64,000 bases of DNA from Variovorax paradoxus (GTDB lineage Bacteria > Pseudomonadota > Gammaproteobacteria > Burkholderiales > Burkholderiaceae_C): NCBI GenBank assembly GCA_016806145.1, contig CP063166.1, positions 4,278,001 through 4,342,000 on the forward strand, given 5' to 3'. Below are positions 37,238 to 48,745 of the stretch, piece after piece. A program made the position numbers and the translations under genes. The stretch's first letter is position 1, and each line of letters starts with the position of its first letter. The notes below the pieces were generated by a model. That model saw only the letters and a list, made by a program, of their open reading frames with translations. It ran no database searches and had not been told where the DNA came from.

Positions 37238-38027
37238 GCGCCTCCGCGGGCAAGGCGCTCGGCAGCATGGCGCCGGTCATCACGGCCACGGTGTCGCTCA
37301 TGCTGATCTTCTTCGGATCGAGCACGGCGGCGCGCTTGCCCAGGCGCGCGACGTGGATGCGGTCGGCGACCTCGAACACGTGCGGCATGTTGTGGCTGAT
37401 CAGCACCACGGGCAGGCCGCGGTCGCGCACGCGGCGGATCAGCTCGAGCACCATGTTGCCCTCCTTCACGCCGAGCGCGGCGGTGGGCTCGTCCATGATG
37501 ACCACGTGGCGCGCGAAGGCCGCGCTGCGCGCCACCGCCACGCACTGGCGCTGGCCGCCCGAGAGGGTCTCGACGGCCTGCGTCATCGACTGGATGCCGA
37601 CCTTGAGGTCGGCCATGCGGGCGGCGCTCTCCTGCAGCATCCGCTTCTTGTCGAGCATGCGCAGCACGTTGCCGAGAAAGCCGGGGCGGCGCAGCTCGCG
37701 GCCGAGGAACAGGTTCTCGTAGATGGTCATCGCGGGCGCGACGGCCAGGTCCTGGTAGACGGTCTCGATGCCGGCGCGGCGCGCATCGAGCGGATTGCGG
37801 AACTGCACCGGCCGGCCGTCGAGCAGGATGCGGCCCTCGTCGGGCACGATCGCGCCCGACAGCGCCTTGATCAGCGAGGACTTGCCCGCGCCGTTGTCGC
37901 CGATCACCGCGAGGATCTCGCCCTCGCGCAGCTCGAAGTCGACGCCGTCGAGCGCGGTGACCTGGCCGTAGCGCTTCACCAGGCCCTGGGCCTGCATCAC
38001 AATCTTCTTGTCCGCAGCGGCGTTCAT
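37230..38027 (-). CDS. frcA: Sugar ABC importer ATPase, FrcA-like (single domain)
   Basis: 265 aa with one nucleotide-binding domain: GDNGAGKSS, YQDLAVAPAMTIYENLFLGREL, signature LSGGQRQCVAVARS, IMDEPTAALGVKEGNMVLE, SHNMPHVFEVADRI. Most ribose-class importers (RbsA, XylG) have two fused ATPase domains of about 500 aa. The half-size protein with TAALGVKE is the FrcA type of the Sinorhizobium fructose/mannose/ribose importer. Start overlaps the permease stop by one base (TGATG). Confidence 0.88.
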   Translation of the reverse strand: MNAAADKKIVMQAQGLVKRYGQVTALDGVDFELREGEILAVIGDNGAGKSSLIKALSGAIVPDEGRILLDGRPVQFRNPLDARRAGIETVYQDLAVAPAMTIYENLFLGRELRRPGFLGNVLRMLDKKRMLQESAARMADLKVGIQSMTQAVETLSGGQRQCVAVARSAAFARHVVIMDEPTAALGVKEGNMVLELIRRVRDRGLPVVLISHNMPHVFEVADRIHVARLGKRAAVLDPKKISMSDTVAVMTGAMLPSALPAEAHA

Positions 38028-38986
38028 CAGCGGGCCCCCTTGCGCGAGAGTTGGTCGGCCGCTACCGCGAGGATCACGAGCACGCCCGTCACCAGCACCT
38101 GGTAGATCGACGACACGCCCATCAAGGTGAGCCCGTTGCGGAATACGCCCACGATCAGCACGCCGATCAGCGAGCCGAGCACGATGCCGCGGCCGCCGAA
38201 CAGGCTGGTGCCGCCGAGCACCACGGCCGTGATGGCATCGAGGTTCTCGGTCTGGCCCGCGTTGGGATCGCCCACGCCGGTGCGCGCCACCGACAGCAGC
38301 GAGGCGATGCCGTAGAACACGCCCGCGGCCACGTACACGCCCAGCAGCACGCGCTGCGTCGGGATGCCGACCAGCCGCGTGGCCTCGGCGTTGTTGCCCA
38401 CCGCGTAGATGTGGCGGCCGGCGCCGGTCTCGCGCAGCACGAACCAGGCGAGCAGGTACAGCAGCACCATCAGCACCGCGCCCCAGGCGACCTCGGTGCC
38501 GCCGATGGCGAAGGTGGTGCCCAGGCCCGTGAGGCCGGCCGGCAGGTCGGTGATGGTCTGCGAGGACGAATACAGCTGCGTGATCGCGAAGGCGATGTTC
38601 AAGGTGCCCAGGGTCACGATGAAGGGCGGCAGCTTGATGCGCGTGACCAGCAGGCCGTTGAGCAGGCCGAACAGCGTGGTCACGCCGATGCCGCAGAGGA
38701 TGGCCACCGGCACCGGCAGGCCGAGCTCGGTGGCGAACTTGGTCATGACGATGCTGCCCAGCGCCATCACCATGCCGCACGACAGGTCGATGCCGGCCGT
38801 GAGGATGATCAGCGTCTGGCCGATCGCGATCACGCCGACCACCATCACCTGCTGCAGGATCAGCGAGAGGTTGCCGCCGGTGAGGAAGCGGTCGGACTGG
38901 GTCGCGAAGAAGATGCAGGCACCCAGCAGGGCCAGCCACGGCCCGAGGGCGCCCCACGGGATGTGGTGCGTTGCGGATTTCGCCAT
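38027..38986 (-). CDS. frcC: Sugar ABC importer permease, FrcC-like
   Basis: 319 aa, about eight to ten membrane segments. ILTAGIDLSCGMVMALGSIVMTKFA, VTLGTLNIAFAITQL and AVVLGGTSLFGGRGIVLGSLIGV are hallmarks of the BPD_transp_2 permeases of ribose/xylose-class importers. GGGGAGG lies upstream of ATG 38986. Middle gene between the binding protein and ATPase; presumably works as a homodimer. Confidence 0.9.
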   Translation of the reverse strand: MAKSATHHIPWGALGPWLALLGACIFFATQSDRFLTGGNLSLILQQVMVVGVIAIGQTLIILTAGIDLSCGMVMALGSIVMTKFATELGLPVPVAILCGIGVTTLFGLLNGLLVTRIKLPPFIVTLGTLNIAFAITQLYSSSQTITDLPAGLTGLGTTFAIGGTEVAWGAVLMVLLYLLAWFVLRETGAGRHIYAVGNNAEATRLVGIPTQRVLLGVYVAAGVFYGIASLLSVARTGVGDPNAGQTENLDAITAVVLGGTSLFGGRGIVLGSLIGVLIVGVFRNGLTLMGVSSIYQVLVTGVLVILAVAADQLSRKGAR

Positions 38987-39012
38987 CGTCGTGCCTCCCC
39001 GGGGCCGGCCGA

Positions 39013-40014
39013 TTACTTCTTGCCCCAGCACAGCTCGGCGCCGGTCTTGGTGTCCTTGCTCTCGACGCCGGCCACGCTCTTGCCCGCGATCAGGGTCACG
39101 CCGGTGTCGACGTAGCCCGAGGCCTTCTTGCCGGTCTTGGCGAACTCCACGCCAGCGGCCACGCCCATCGCGGCCATCTTCAGCGGGTACTGCTGCGAGG
39201 TCGCGGCGATGATGCCGGCGTTGGTGTCCTTGATGCCCTGGCAACCGCCGTCGACCGAGACGATCAACACGCCCTTCTCCTTGCCCGCGCGCTTGAGCGC
39301 GTTGTAGGCACCGGCCGCGGCGGGCTCGTTGATGGTGTAGACCAGGTTCACGTCGGGCGCCTTCTGCAGGCAGTTCTCCATCACGGTCTGGGCCTTGGCC
39401 TGGTCGCCGAAGCTGTCGGCCATGCAGACGATCTCGGGCGCCTTCGACAGCTCGTTCGACTTGGCGTCGTTCGCGGCCAGCCCGAAGCCCTTCATGAAGC
39501 CGTTGTGGCGCTGCGCGCCCACCGGGTGGCCCGGCAGCAGGTCGAGCGCGACGATCTTCGGCGTCTTGCCGGCCATCGCGGCCTTGGCGTATTCGCCGAT
39601 CAGCACGCCGGCCGTGTAGTTGTTGGTGGCGAACAGCGCGTCGGTGGCCTCGGGCGGATCGGCCGGGCTGTCGAGCGCGATCACCATGATCCCCTTGTCG
39701 CGCGCCTTCTTGATCGCCGGCACGATGGCCTTGGCGTCGCTCGGCGTGATCAGGATGGTCTTGGCGCCGGCCGCGATCATGTTCTCCATGGCCGTGATCT
39801 GGCCCGCGTTGTCGCCGTCGGCCTTGCCCGCGCCCGACAGCAGCTTGGCGCCGAGCTTCTTCGCCTCTTCCTGCGCGCCCTCCTTCATCTTCACGAAGAA
39901 GGGGTTGGTCTCGGTCTTGGTGACGAGGCCGATCACCGGTTCGCCGGCGGCGAAGGCGGTGGATGCGGCGACGGACGCGGCCGCCAGGGCCAGGATGCAG
40001 CGGATGCGGGGCAT
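39013..40014 (-). CDS. frcB: Periplasmic sugar-binding protein, FrcB-like
   Basis: 333 aa with signal peptide ending STAFAA (about residue 22). Type I periplasmic fold: VIGLVTKTETNPFFVKMKEGAQEEAKKLGAKLL, MENMIAAGAKTILITPSD, VYTINEPAAAGAYNALKRAG, VSVDGGCQGIKD. First gene of the importer operon, order binding protein, permease, ATPase, ROK regulator, which matches fructose uptake loci of alpha- and betaproteobacteria. A kinase gene is not seen here. Fructose is inferred from family resemblance. Confidence 0.9.
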   Translation of the reverse strand: MPRIRCILALAAASVAASTAFAAGEPVIGLVTKTETNPFFVKMKEGAQEEAKKLGAKLLSGAGKADGDNAGQITAMENMIAAGAKTILITPSDAKAIVPAIKKARDKGIMVIALDSPADPPEATDALFATNNYTAGVLIGEYAKAAMAGKTPKIVALDLLPGHPVGAQRHNGFMKGFGLAANDAKSNELSKAPEIVCMADSFGDQAKAQTVMENCLQKAPDVNLVYTINEPAAAGAYNALKRAGKEKGVLIVSVDGGCQGIKDTNAGIIAATSQQYPLKMAAMGVAAGVEFAKTGKKASGYVDTGVTLIAGKSVAGVESKDTKTGAELCWGKK

Positions 40015-40136
40015 GGTTGTCTCTCCTTGGGCAGGCGGCTGGATCGGACCGCCTCTTGGTTCTCGAAATCCGGCCGGCTCGCCATGCGGATGGCGTCGCC
40101 GGGCCGGGCGCCAGCGGACTATCGGCGAAGGAAGCG

Positions 40137-40157
40137 ACTAAATCAATATGATTTAGT
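40137..40157. promoter_or_regulatory. 9-bp perfect palindrome, ROK operator candidate
   Basis: ACTAAATCA-ATA-TGATTTAGT, an AT-rich perfect inverted repeat in otherwise GC-rich DNA. It lies 123 bp upstream of the sugar-binding protein start and also upstream of the divergent AspT gene. Its form is like operators of NagC/XylR-type ROK repressors. The 40015-40292 intergenic region holds no other structure that I can support. Confidence 0.7.
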
Positions 40158-40292
40158 TATCGAAAACCCGCACAGGAAGCATCAAGGATTCGGCTCACGG
40201 CGCGCGATCTGGACGTCTGTCAAACGAAACAGTTACTTGCATTTGGTCGCATTGCCGACAGAATGAGCCGGCACTTTGGAGGTCAGGCACGC

Positions 40293-41984
40293 GTGAGTGG
40301 CGAGGTCGTCGAACTGCTGAGAACCCAGCCCGAGATCGCGCTGTTCCTCGTGCTCGCCATCGGCCATGCCATCGGCGCCATCCGCTTCGGACCGATCCAG
40401 CTCGGCGGCATCTGCGGCACCCTGATCGCGGCGCTGGTGGTCGGCCAGCTCGGCATCCGGGTCGACGACAGCGTGAAGAACGTGTTCTTCATGCTCTTCA
40501 TCTTCGCGCTCGGCTATGCGGGCGGCCCGCAGTTCTTCGCCAACCTCGACGCCAAGGGCCTGCGCCTGGGCCTCTTGTGCCTGGTCGAGGTGGTGGCGGT
40601 GCTCGCGCTGGTGCTGGGCGCCACCGTGCTGCTGTCGCTCGACCAAGGCACGGCCGCCGGGCTGATGGCCGGCGCGGCCACCGAGTCGGCGGTGGTGGGC
40701 ACGGCCACCGACGCGATCTCCAAGCTCGGCCTGCCGGCGGCGGACATGCAGCAATTGCAGGCCAACGTGGTCACGGCCTACTCGATCACCTACGTGTTCG
40801 GGCTGATCGCGATCGTGGTCTTCACGAGCCAGATATTTCCGCTGCTGCTGCGCGTAAACCTGCGCGCCGAGGCCGACCGTCTGTGGAAGACCATGGGTGG
40901 CGGCGGCGACGATCCCGGCGCCGCGAGCGCCGTGCCCGAGATGGTCGGCCGCGTGTTCGAAGTGACGACCGGACGCGGCCGCTCGATCGGCGAGCTGGCG
41001 GCGATCCTCGGCGGCCAGGCCCACATCGAGCGCGTGCTGCGCGCCGGCCAGAGCCTGGCGGTGGAGCCCGCGCTGCGGCTGCGCGCCCACGACCGGGTGC
41101 TGGCCATCGGCCGGCGCGCGGCGCTGGTCAACGTGGCCGAGCTGCTGGGCCGCGAGTTCGCCGACACCACGGCCTTCGACGCGGTGGTCGAGACCACCGA
41201 GGCGGTGCTGAACCGGCGCGAATGGTTCGGCCGCGAGCTGCGCGAGCTGGCCGCGGCGCTGCCGCCCTCGGTGCAGGTCACGGGCGTGACGCGCGACCGC
41301 CATGCGATGCCGCTGCTGGGCGACCTGCGGCTCGCGCGCGGCGACGTGCTCCAGCTCTACGGCCCGGTCGACGAGGTGGCACGCGCGCTGCCGCTGGCCG
41401 GCGACCGCGTGCTGGCCTCGACGCGCAGCAACATCAGCTTCGCGGCCGCGGGCATCCTGCTCGGCGTCTTCATCGGCGGCTTCAGCGTCAGGCTCGGCGG
41501 CATCCCGTTCTCGCTCGGCACCGGCGGCGGCGCGCTGCTCACCGGCCTGGCCTTCGGCTGGTACCAGGCGAAGAACCCGCACCGGCTCAGCGTGCCGCCC
41601 GATGCACTGGCGCTGATGAAGGACCTGGGCCTGGCCACCTTCATCGCCTGCGTCGGCCTGGCCTCGGGGCCGCAGGCGCTGGCGCTGATCAAGAAGTTCG
41701 GCGTGGCGCTGCCGCTGGTCGGCGTGGCCGTGGCGGTGGTGCCGGCGAGCCTGTCGCTGTTCGTCGGCCACCGGCTGCTCAAGCTCGAGGCGCCGGTGCT
41801 GCTGGGCGCGATCGCGGGCCAGCAGTGCAGCACGCCGGCCCTCAGCGCGGTGCAGAACGCGGCCGGCAACGCCACCCCGCTGCTGGGCTACACCATCACC
41901 TATGCGATCTCGAACGTGGTGCTGCCGCTGATGGGACCGCTGATCGTCGCGCTGGCCGGGCTGGTGCAGCACGCGGCGAAATGA
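40293..41984 (+). CDS. aspT: Aspartate-alanine antiporter family protein (AspT 1)
   Basis: 563 aa from GTG 40293, chosen because GGAGG (40278-40282) precedes it and its length and N-terminus then match the downstream paralogue (562 aa). An ATG at 40263 lacks a site. Two membrane blocks (about 15-170 and 380-560) flank a soluble region with TrkA-C-like domains (RVLRAGQSLAVEPALRLRAHDRVLAIGRR). FIACVGLASGPQALALIKKFG in the second block carries the family signature. AspT exchanges aspartate for alanine so that the intracellular decarboxylation yields a proton gradient. Paired with a second AspT and AspD downstream. Confidence 0.88.
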   Translation: MSGEVVELLRTQPEIALFLVLAIGHAIGAIRFGPIQLGGICGTLIAALVVGQLGIRVDDSVKNVFFMLFIFALGYAGGPQFFANLDAKGLRLGLLCLVEVVAVLALVLGATVLLSLDQGTAAGLMAGAATESAVVGTATDAISKLGLPAADMQQLQANVVTAYSITYVFGLIAIVVFTSQIFPLLLRVNLRAEADRLWKTMGGGGDDPGAASAVPEMVGRVFEVTTGRGRSIGELAAILGGQAHIERVLRAGQSLAVEPALRLRAHDRVLAIGRRAALVNVAELLGREFADTTAFDAVVETTEAVLNRREWFGRELRELAAALPPSVQVTGVTRDRHAMPLLGDLRLARGDVLQLYGPVDEVARALPLAGDRVLASTRSNISFAAAGILLGVFIGGFSVRLGGIPFSLGTGGGALLTGLAFGWYQAKNPHRLSVPPDALALMKDLGLATFIACVGLASGPQALALIKKFGVALPLVGVAVAVVPASLSLFVGHRLLKLEAPVLLGAIAGQQCSTPALSAVQNAAGNATPLLGYTITYAISNVVLPLMGPLIVALAGLVQHAAK

Positions 41985-42010
41985 ATTCGAAACCTGGAAG
42001 GAGCTGACGC

Positions 42011-45422
<3,412 letters not shown>

Positions 45423-45447
45423 ACCGAGAGGACCGGCCGCTTCGCGC

Positions 45448-46107
45448 ATGCCCTGGCTTCTTCTCGCCGCCGCCCTCTGCACCGCCCTCCACCTGGGCGC
45501 GATCGCGCTGGCGGCGATGCGCTTCGGCATCCCGATCCGGGAGATCCACTACGGCTGGGGTCCGACGCTGCTGCGCCTCGGCCCGCTGCGCATCAAGCCG
45601 CTGGTGTTCGCGGGCTCGGTGGTGCTCAAGGACGGCGGGGCCGAAGGGCTCGAAGGCGATGCCAAGCGCGATGCCTTCGACAGCCAGCCGCGCATGACGC
45701 GGCTGCTGATCGGCTGCGCCGGGCCGTGCGCGCTGCTGACGCTCGCGCTGCTGGTGTCGCCCTTCGACGGCCTCGGGCAGGTCGGCAGCGGTTTCGTTCA
45801 GTACGTCGAGGGCGCGCTGTCGCCGTTCGGGCAGGCGCAGCAACTGTTGCGGCTCGCGGCCGAGGCGGCCGGCGGGCTGGACTTCATCCCGCTGCTCGGC
45901 CTGGTCGCGGCGAAGACCGCTGCCTTCAACCTGCTGCCGCTGCCCGGCAGCAACGGCGGCTTCCTGCTGCAGGCCCTGTTCGAGCGCACGGAACTGGCGC
46001 GGCGCTGGCCGCCGCAGGCCACGCAGGCGGCGCTGCTGGTGTTCCTGGGCTCGGTGCTGTCGTGGGTGGTGGCGCTGGCGGCCTTTCTCTGGCCATTGCC
46101 GCGCTGA
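45448..46107 (+). CDS. Catalytically degenerate site-2-protease-like membrane protein
   Basis: 219 aa. It lines up with RseP/M50 proteases: [32 protein letters not shown] occupies the place of [57 protein letters not shown] that of the post-PDZ AGP helix, and [19 protein letters not shown] that of NLFPLPVLDGGHLL. H15 remains, but the Glu is Leu16 and the second His is Ile19, and the third metal ligand Asp is Asn169. No PDZ domain. It cannot be a normal metalloprotease and is probably a pseudoenzyme. Short gap after aspD (25 nt). Confidence 0.75.
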   Translation: [219 protein letters not shown]

Positions 46108-46114
46108 CCCGGCA

Positions 46115-47314
46115 TCAGGCCGGGCTGGCGGTGCGCCGCGCCGCGGCCTCCAGCCGCATCACCTTCCACGCGCACAGGGTCCCCGCCACCGCGAGCAGCG
46201 CCGCCAGCGCGAACATCGTGCGGTAGCCGAAAGCCTGCGCCACCGCGCCGCCCAGCAGCACGCCGAGCACGCCGCCGAAGCCGTAGCCGATGACGGTGAA
46301 CAGGGCCTGGCCGCGCCCGCGCAGCCGGCCCGGGAAACGGCGCGACACCACGGCGATGCAGGTGGTGTGGTGGGCCGCGAAGCTCAGCGCATGCAGCCAC
46401 TGCGCGACGACCAGCGCGGCGATCCAGCCGCCGAGGCCGGCGGTCAGGCCCAGCCGTGCGACGGCCGCGATGCCGCACAGCAGCATCCAGCGCGGCATCG
46501 GCAGCAGGCCGATCAGCCGGCCCTGCAGGAAGAACCAGACGATCTCGGCCACCACCGACAGCGCCCACAGCAGGCCGATGGTGCTCTTGCCGTAGCCGAG
46601 CGAATCGAGGTAGAGCGAGAAGAAGGCGTACACCGAGAAGTGCGACATCACCTGGAAGAACAGCGCGGCGAAGAACCACTGCACGACGCGGTTGCGCAGC
46701 ACCGGGCCGATGGGCTCGCCGGGCGCGTCGTGCGCGGCCACGGGCTCGCGGCTGTCGGGCAGGCGCAGGGTGGCGAACAGCACCAGCGCCAGGGTGCCGG
46801 CGGCCCAGGCCGGGAAGTGCTTCATGCCGAAGCGGTCGAACCACTCGCCCGCGACGAACACCGTGACCAGGAAGCCGGCCGAGCCGCACAGCCGGATGCG
46901 CCCGTAGCGGCCCCAGTCGCCGGCCACGAGGTGCGCCATGGCGGCCTCGGTCAGCGACATCATCGAGCTGGTGTGGGTGAACATCAAAAGCAGCACCAGT
47001 GCCAGCCACCAGGGGCCGCCGCTCCACCACAGGCCGAAGGAACTGAGCAGCGCGATCGCGGCGCTGATGCGCAGCAGCAGCACGCGCTGGCCCGTGTGGT
47101 CGCTGAGCGCGCCCCAGGCATAGGGCGCGAACACGCGCGTGACCGACTGCACCGAGGCCAGCAGGCTGATGGTGAAGATCGGCAACCCCTGGTCCTTGAG
47201 CCACAGCGGCAGGTAGGGGTTGAAGAAGCCGATGTGCGCGAAGTAGCTGGCCGACAGGCCAGCGAACGCCAACAGGTGGCCGCGCCCGGCGGCCACTGGA
47301 GGCGGCGTCGACAC
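46115..47314 (-). CDS. MFS transporter, phenylpropionate permease (HcaT)-like
   Basis: 399 aa from GTG 47314, which overlaps the last base of the aroC stop (TAGTG). About 12 membrane segments. N-terminal ASYFAHIGFFNPYLPLWLKDQGL, the MFS loop YAWGALSDHTGQRVLLLRI, and RIRLCGSAGFLVTVFVAG are characteristic of the LacY/HcaT-like branch. Substrate unknown. Translational coupling to chorismate synthase is notable and could mean a link with aromatic compounds, but may be chance. Confidence 0.85.
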   Translation of the reverse strand: MSTPPPVAAGRGHLLAFAGLSASYFAHIGFFNPYLPLWLKDQGLPIFTISLLASVQSVTRVFAPYAWGALSDHTGQRVLLLRISAAIALLSSFGLWWSGGPWWLALVLLLMFTHTSSMMSLTEAAMAHLVAGDWGRYGRIRLCGSAGFLVTVFVAGEWFDRFGMKHFPAWAAGTLALVLFATLRLPDSREPVAAHDAPGEPIGPVLRNRVVQWFFAALFFQVMSHFSVYAFFSLYLDSLGYGKSTIGLLWALSVVAEIVWFFLQGRLIGLLPMPRWMLLCGIAAVARLGLTAGLGGWIAALVVAQWLHALSFAAHHTTCIAVVSRRFPGRLRGRGQALFTVIGYGFGGVLGVLLGGAVAQAFGYRTMFALAALLAVAGTLCAWKVMRLEAAARRTASPA

Positions 47315-48426
47315 TAGAGGAAGGACGCCTGCGGCGACGTGGCCTGGGTCTTCTCGTTGTCGCCCTGCACGTCACCGCATTGGGCGCGGTGGCGCAGCGC
47401 ATGGTCCATCACGACCAGCGCGAGCAGCGCCTCGGCGATCGGCGTCGCGCGGATGCCCACGCAGGGGTCGTGGCGGCCCTTGGTGACCACCTCGACCGGG
47501 TTGTTGTTCACGTCGATCGACTGGCGCGGGCTGATGATCGAGCTGGTGGGCTTGATCGCGATGCTGACCTCGAGGTCCTGCCCCGAGCTGATGCCGCCGA
47601 GGATGCCGCCCGCGTTGTTGCCGAGGAAGCCGGTCGGCGTGATCGAGTCGCCATGGGTGGTGCCGCGCTGCGTCACGCTGTCCCAGCCGGCGCCGATCTC
47701 GACCGCCTTCACGGCATTGAGGCCCATCATCGCGTAGGCGATGTCGGCATCGAGCTTGTCGTAGAGCGGCTCGCCGAGGCCGACGGGCACGCGCGTGGCC
47801 GTCACGCGCACGCGCGCGCCGCAGGAGTCGCCGGCCTTGCGCAGCCGGTCCATGTAGTCCTCGAGCGCGCTCACGTCGGCGATCGGCGCGAAGAAAGGAT
47901 TGTTCGGCACGTGGTCCCAGCTCTCGAAGGGGATCGCGATCTCGCCGATCTGCGTCATGCAGCCGCGGAACACCATGCCGTACTTCTCGGCCAGCCACTT
48001 CTTGGCGACCGCGCCGGCCGCGACCGTGGGCGCGGTGAGCCGGGCCGAGGAGCGCCCGCCGCCTCGCGGATCGCGGATGCCGTACTTCTTGTGGTACGTG
48101 AAGTCGGCGTGGCCCGGGCGGAACTGCTGGGCGATCTGGCCGTAGTCCTTGCTGCGCTGGTCGGTGTTCTGGATCAGCAGCGCGATCGGGGTGCCGGTGG
48201 TCTTGCCCTCGTACACGCCCGAAAGGATCTGCACCGCGTCGGGCTCGTTGCGCTGGGTGACGTGGCGGCTGGTGCCGGGACGGCGGCGGTCGAGGTCGGC
48301 CTGGATGTCGGCTTCGCTGAGCGCCATGCCCGGGGGGCAGCCGTCGATCACGCAACCGATGGCCGGGCCGTGGGATTCCCCGAAATTGGTGACCGCGAAG
48401 AGATGTCCGAAGGTGTTGCCGCTCAT
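47314..48426 (-). CDS. aroC: Chorismate synthase
   Basis: 370 aa. Makes chorismate from EPSP, the last common step of aromatic amino acid synthesis; needs reduced FMN. Signatures are [48 protein letters not shown] and [25 protein letters not shown]. The last about 20 residues ([16 protein letters not shown]) are a poorly conserved extension. Start ATG 48426 gives the family N-terminus [20 protein letters not shown]. Single-copy housekeeping gene. Confidence 0.98.
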   Translation of the reverse strand: MSGNTFGHLFAVTNFGESHGPAIGCVIDGCPPGMALSEADIQADLDRRRPGTSRHVTQRNEPDAVQILSGVYEGKTTGTPIALLIQNTDQRSKDYGQIAQQFRPGHADFTYHKKYGIRDPRGGGRSSARLTAPTVAAGAVAKKWLAEKYGMVFRGCMTQIGEIAIPFESWDHVPNNPFFAPIADVSALEDYMDRLRKAGDSCGARVRVTATRVPVGLGEPLYDKLDADIAYAMMGLNAVKAVEIGAGWDSVTQRGTTHGDSITPTGFLGNNAGGILGGISSGQDLEVSIAIKPTSSIISPRQSIDVNNNPVEVVTKGRHDPCVGIRATPIAEALLALVVMDHALRHRAQCGDVQGDNEKTQATSPQASFL

Positions 48427-48501
48427 GGGCGGGGATTATCCCCCGCAATGCGGGGCCGGGCGGCGCGGCGCCCGAATGCCCGAGGGCAATGCCCGCGCGG
48501 C

Positions 48502-48687
48502 CTATTCGGTCGCGCCCTCGAGCCGACGCGCCAGCGCGCCGAGCTGCAGCTCGATCGAGAACAGCCGCTCGTTGAGCACCGCGGTCTGCAGCCGGATCGC
48601 CTCGACGATCGCGCGGGTCTGCGGATCGGGCGTGTTGTCGACCAGCTCCGCGAGGTCGTGCAGCTTCTTGCGCAGTTCGTTGCTCAT
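48502..48687 (-). CDS. Small helical protein of unknown function (61 aa)
   Basis: MSNELRKKLHDLAELVDNT... then PQTRAIVEAIRLQTAVLNERLFSIELQLGALARRLEG. The sequence is charged and strongly helical, with heptad-like hydrophobic spacing in the second half, so a coiled-coil dimer is likely. It lies 75 nt upstream of aroC on the same strand. I do not recognise the family. Confidence 0.65.
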   Translation of the reverse strand: MSNELRKKLHDLAELVDNTPDPQTRAIVEAIRLQTAVLNERLFSIELQLGALARRLEGATE

Positions 48688-48745
48688 GGGCGCTCCGTGG
48701 GTTTCGTTCGGTGACTGACGCGGCCAGTATGGGCCCGGCCCGGGC

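Noticed and set aside
40015..40136. Possible riboswitch or attenuator upstream of the sugar-binding protein gene
   Set aside because: No recognisable conserved aptamer or run of Ts; only the palindrome at 40137-40157 stands out.
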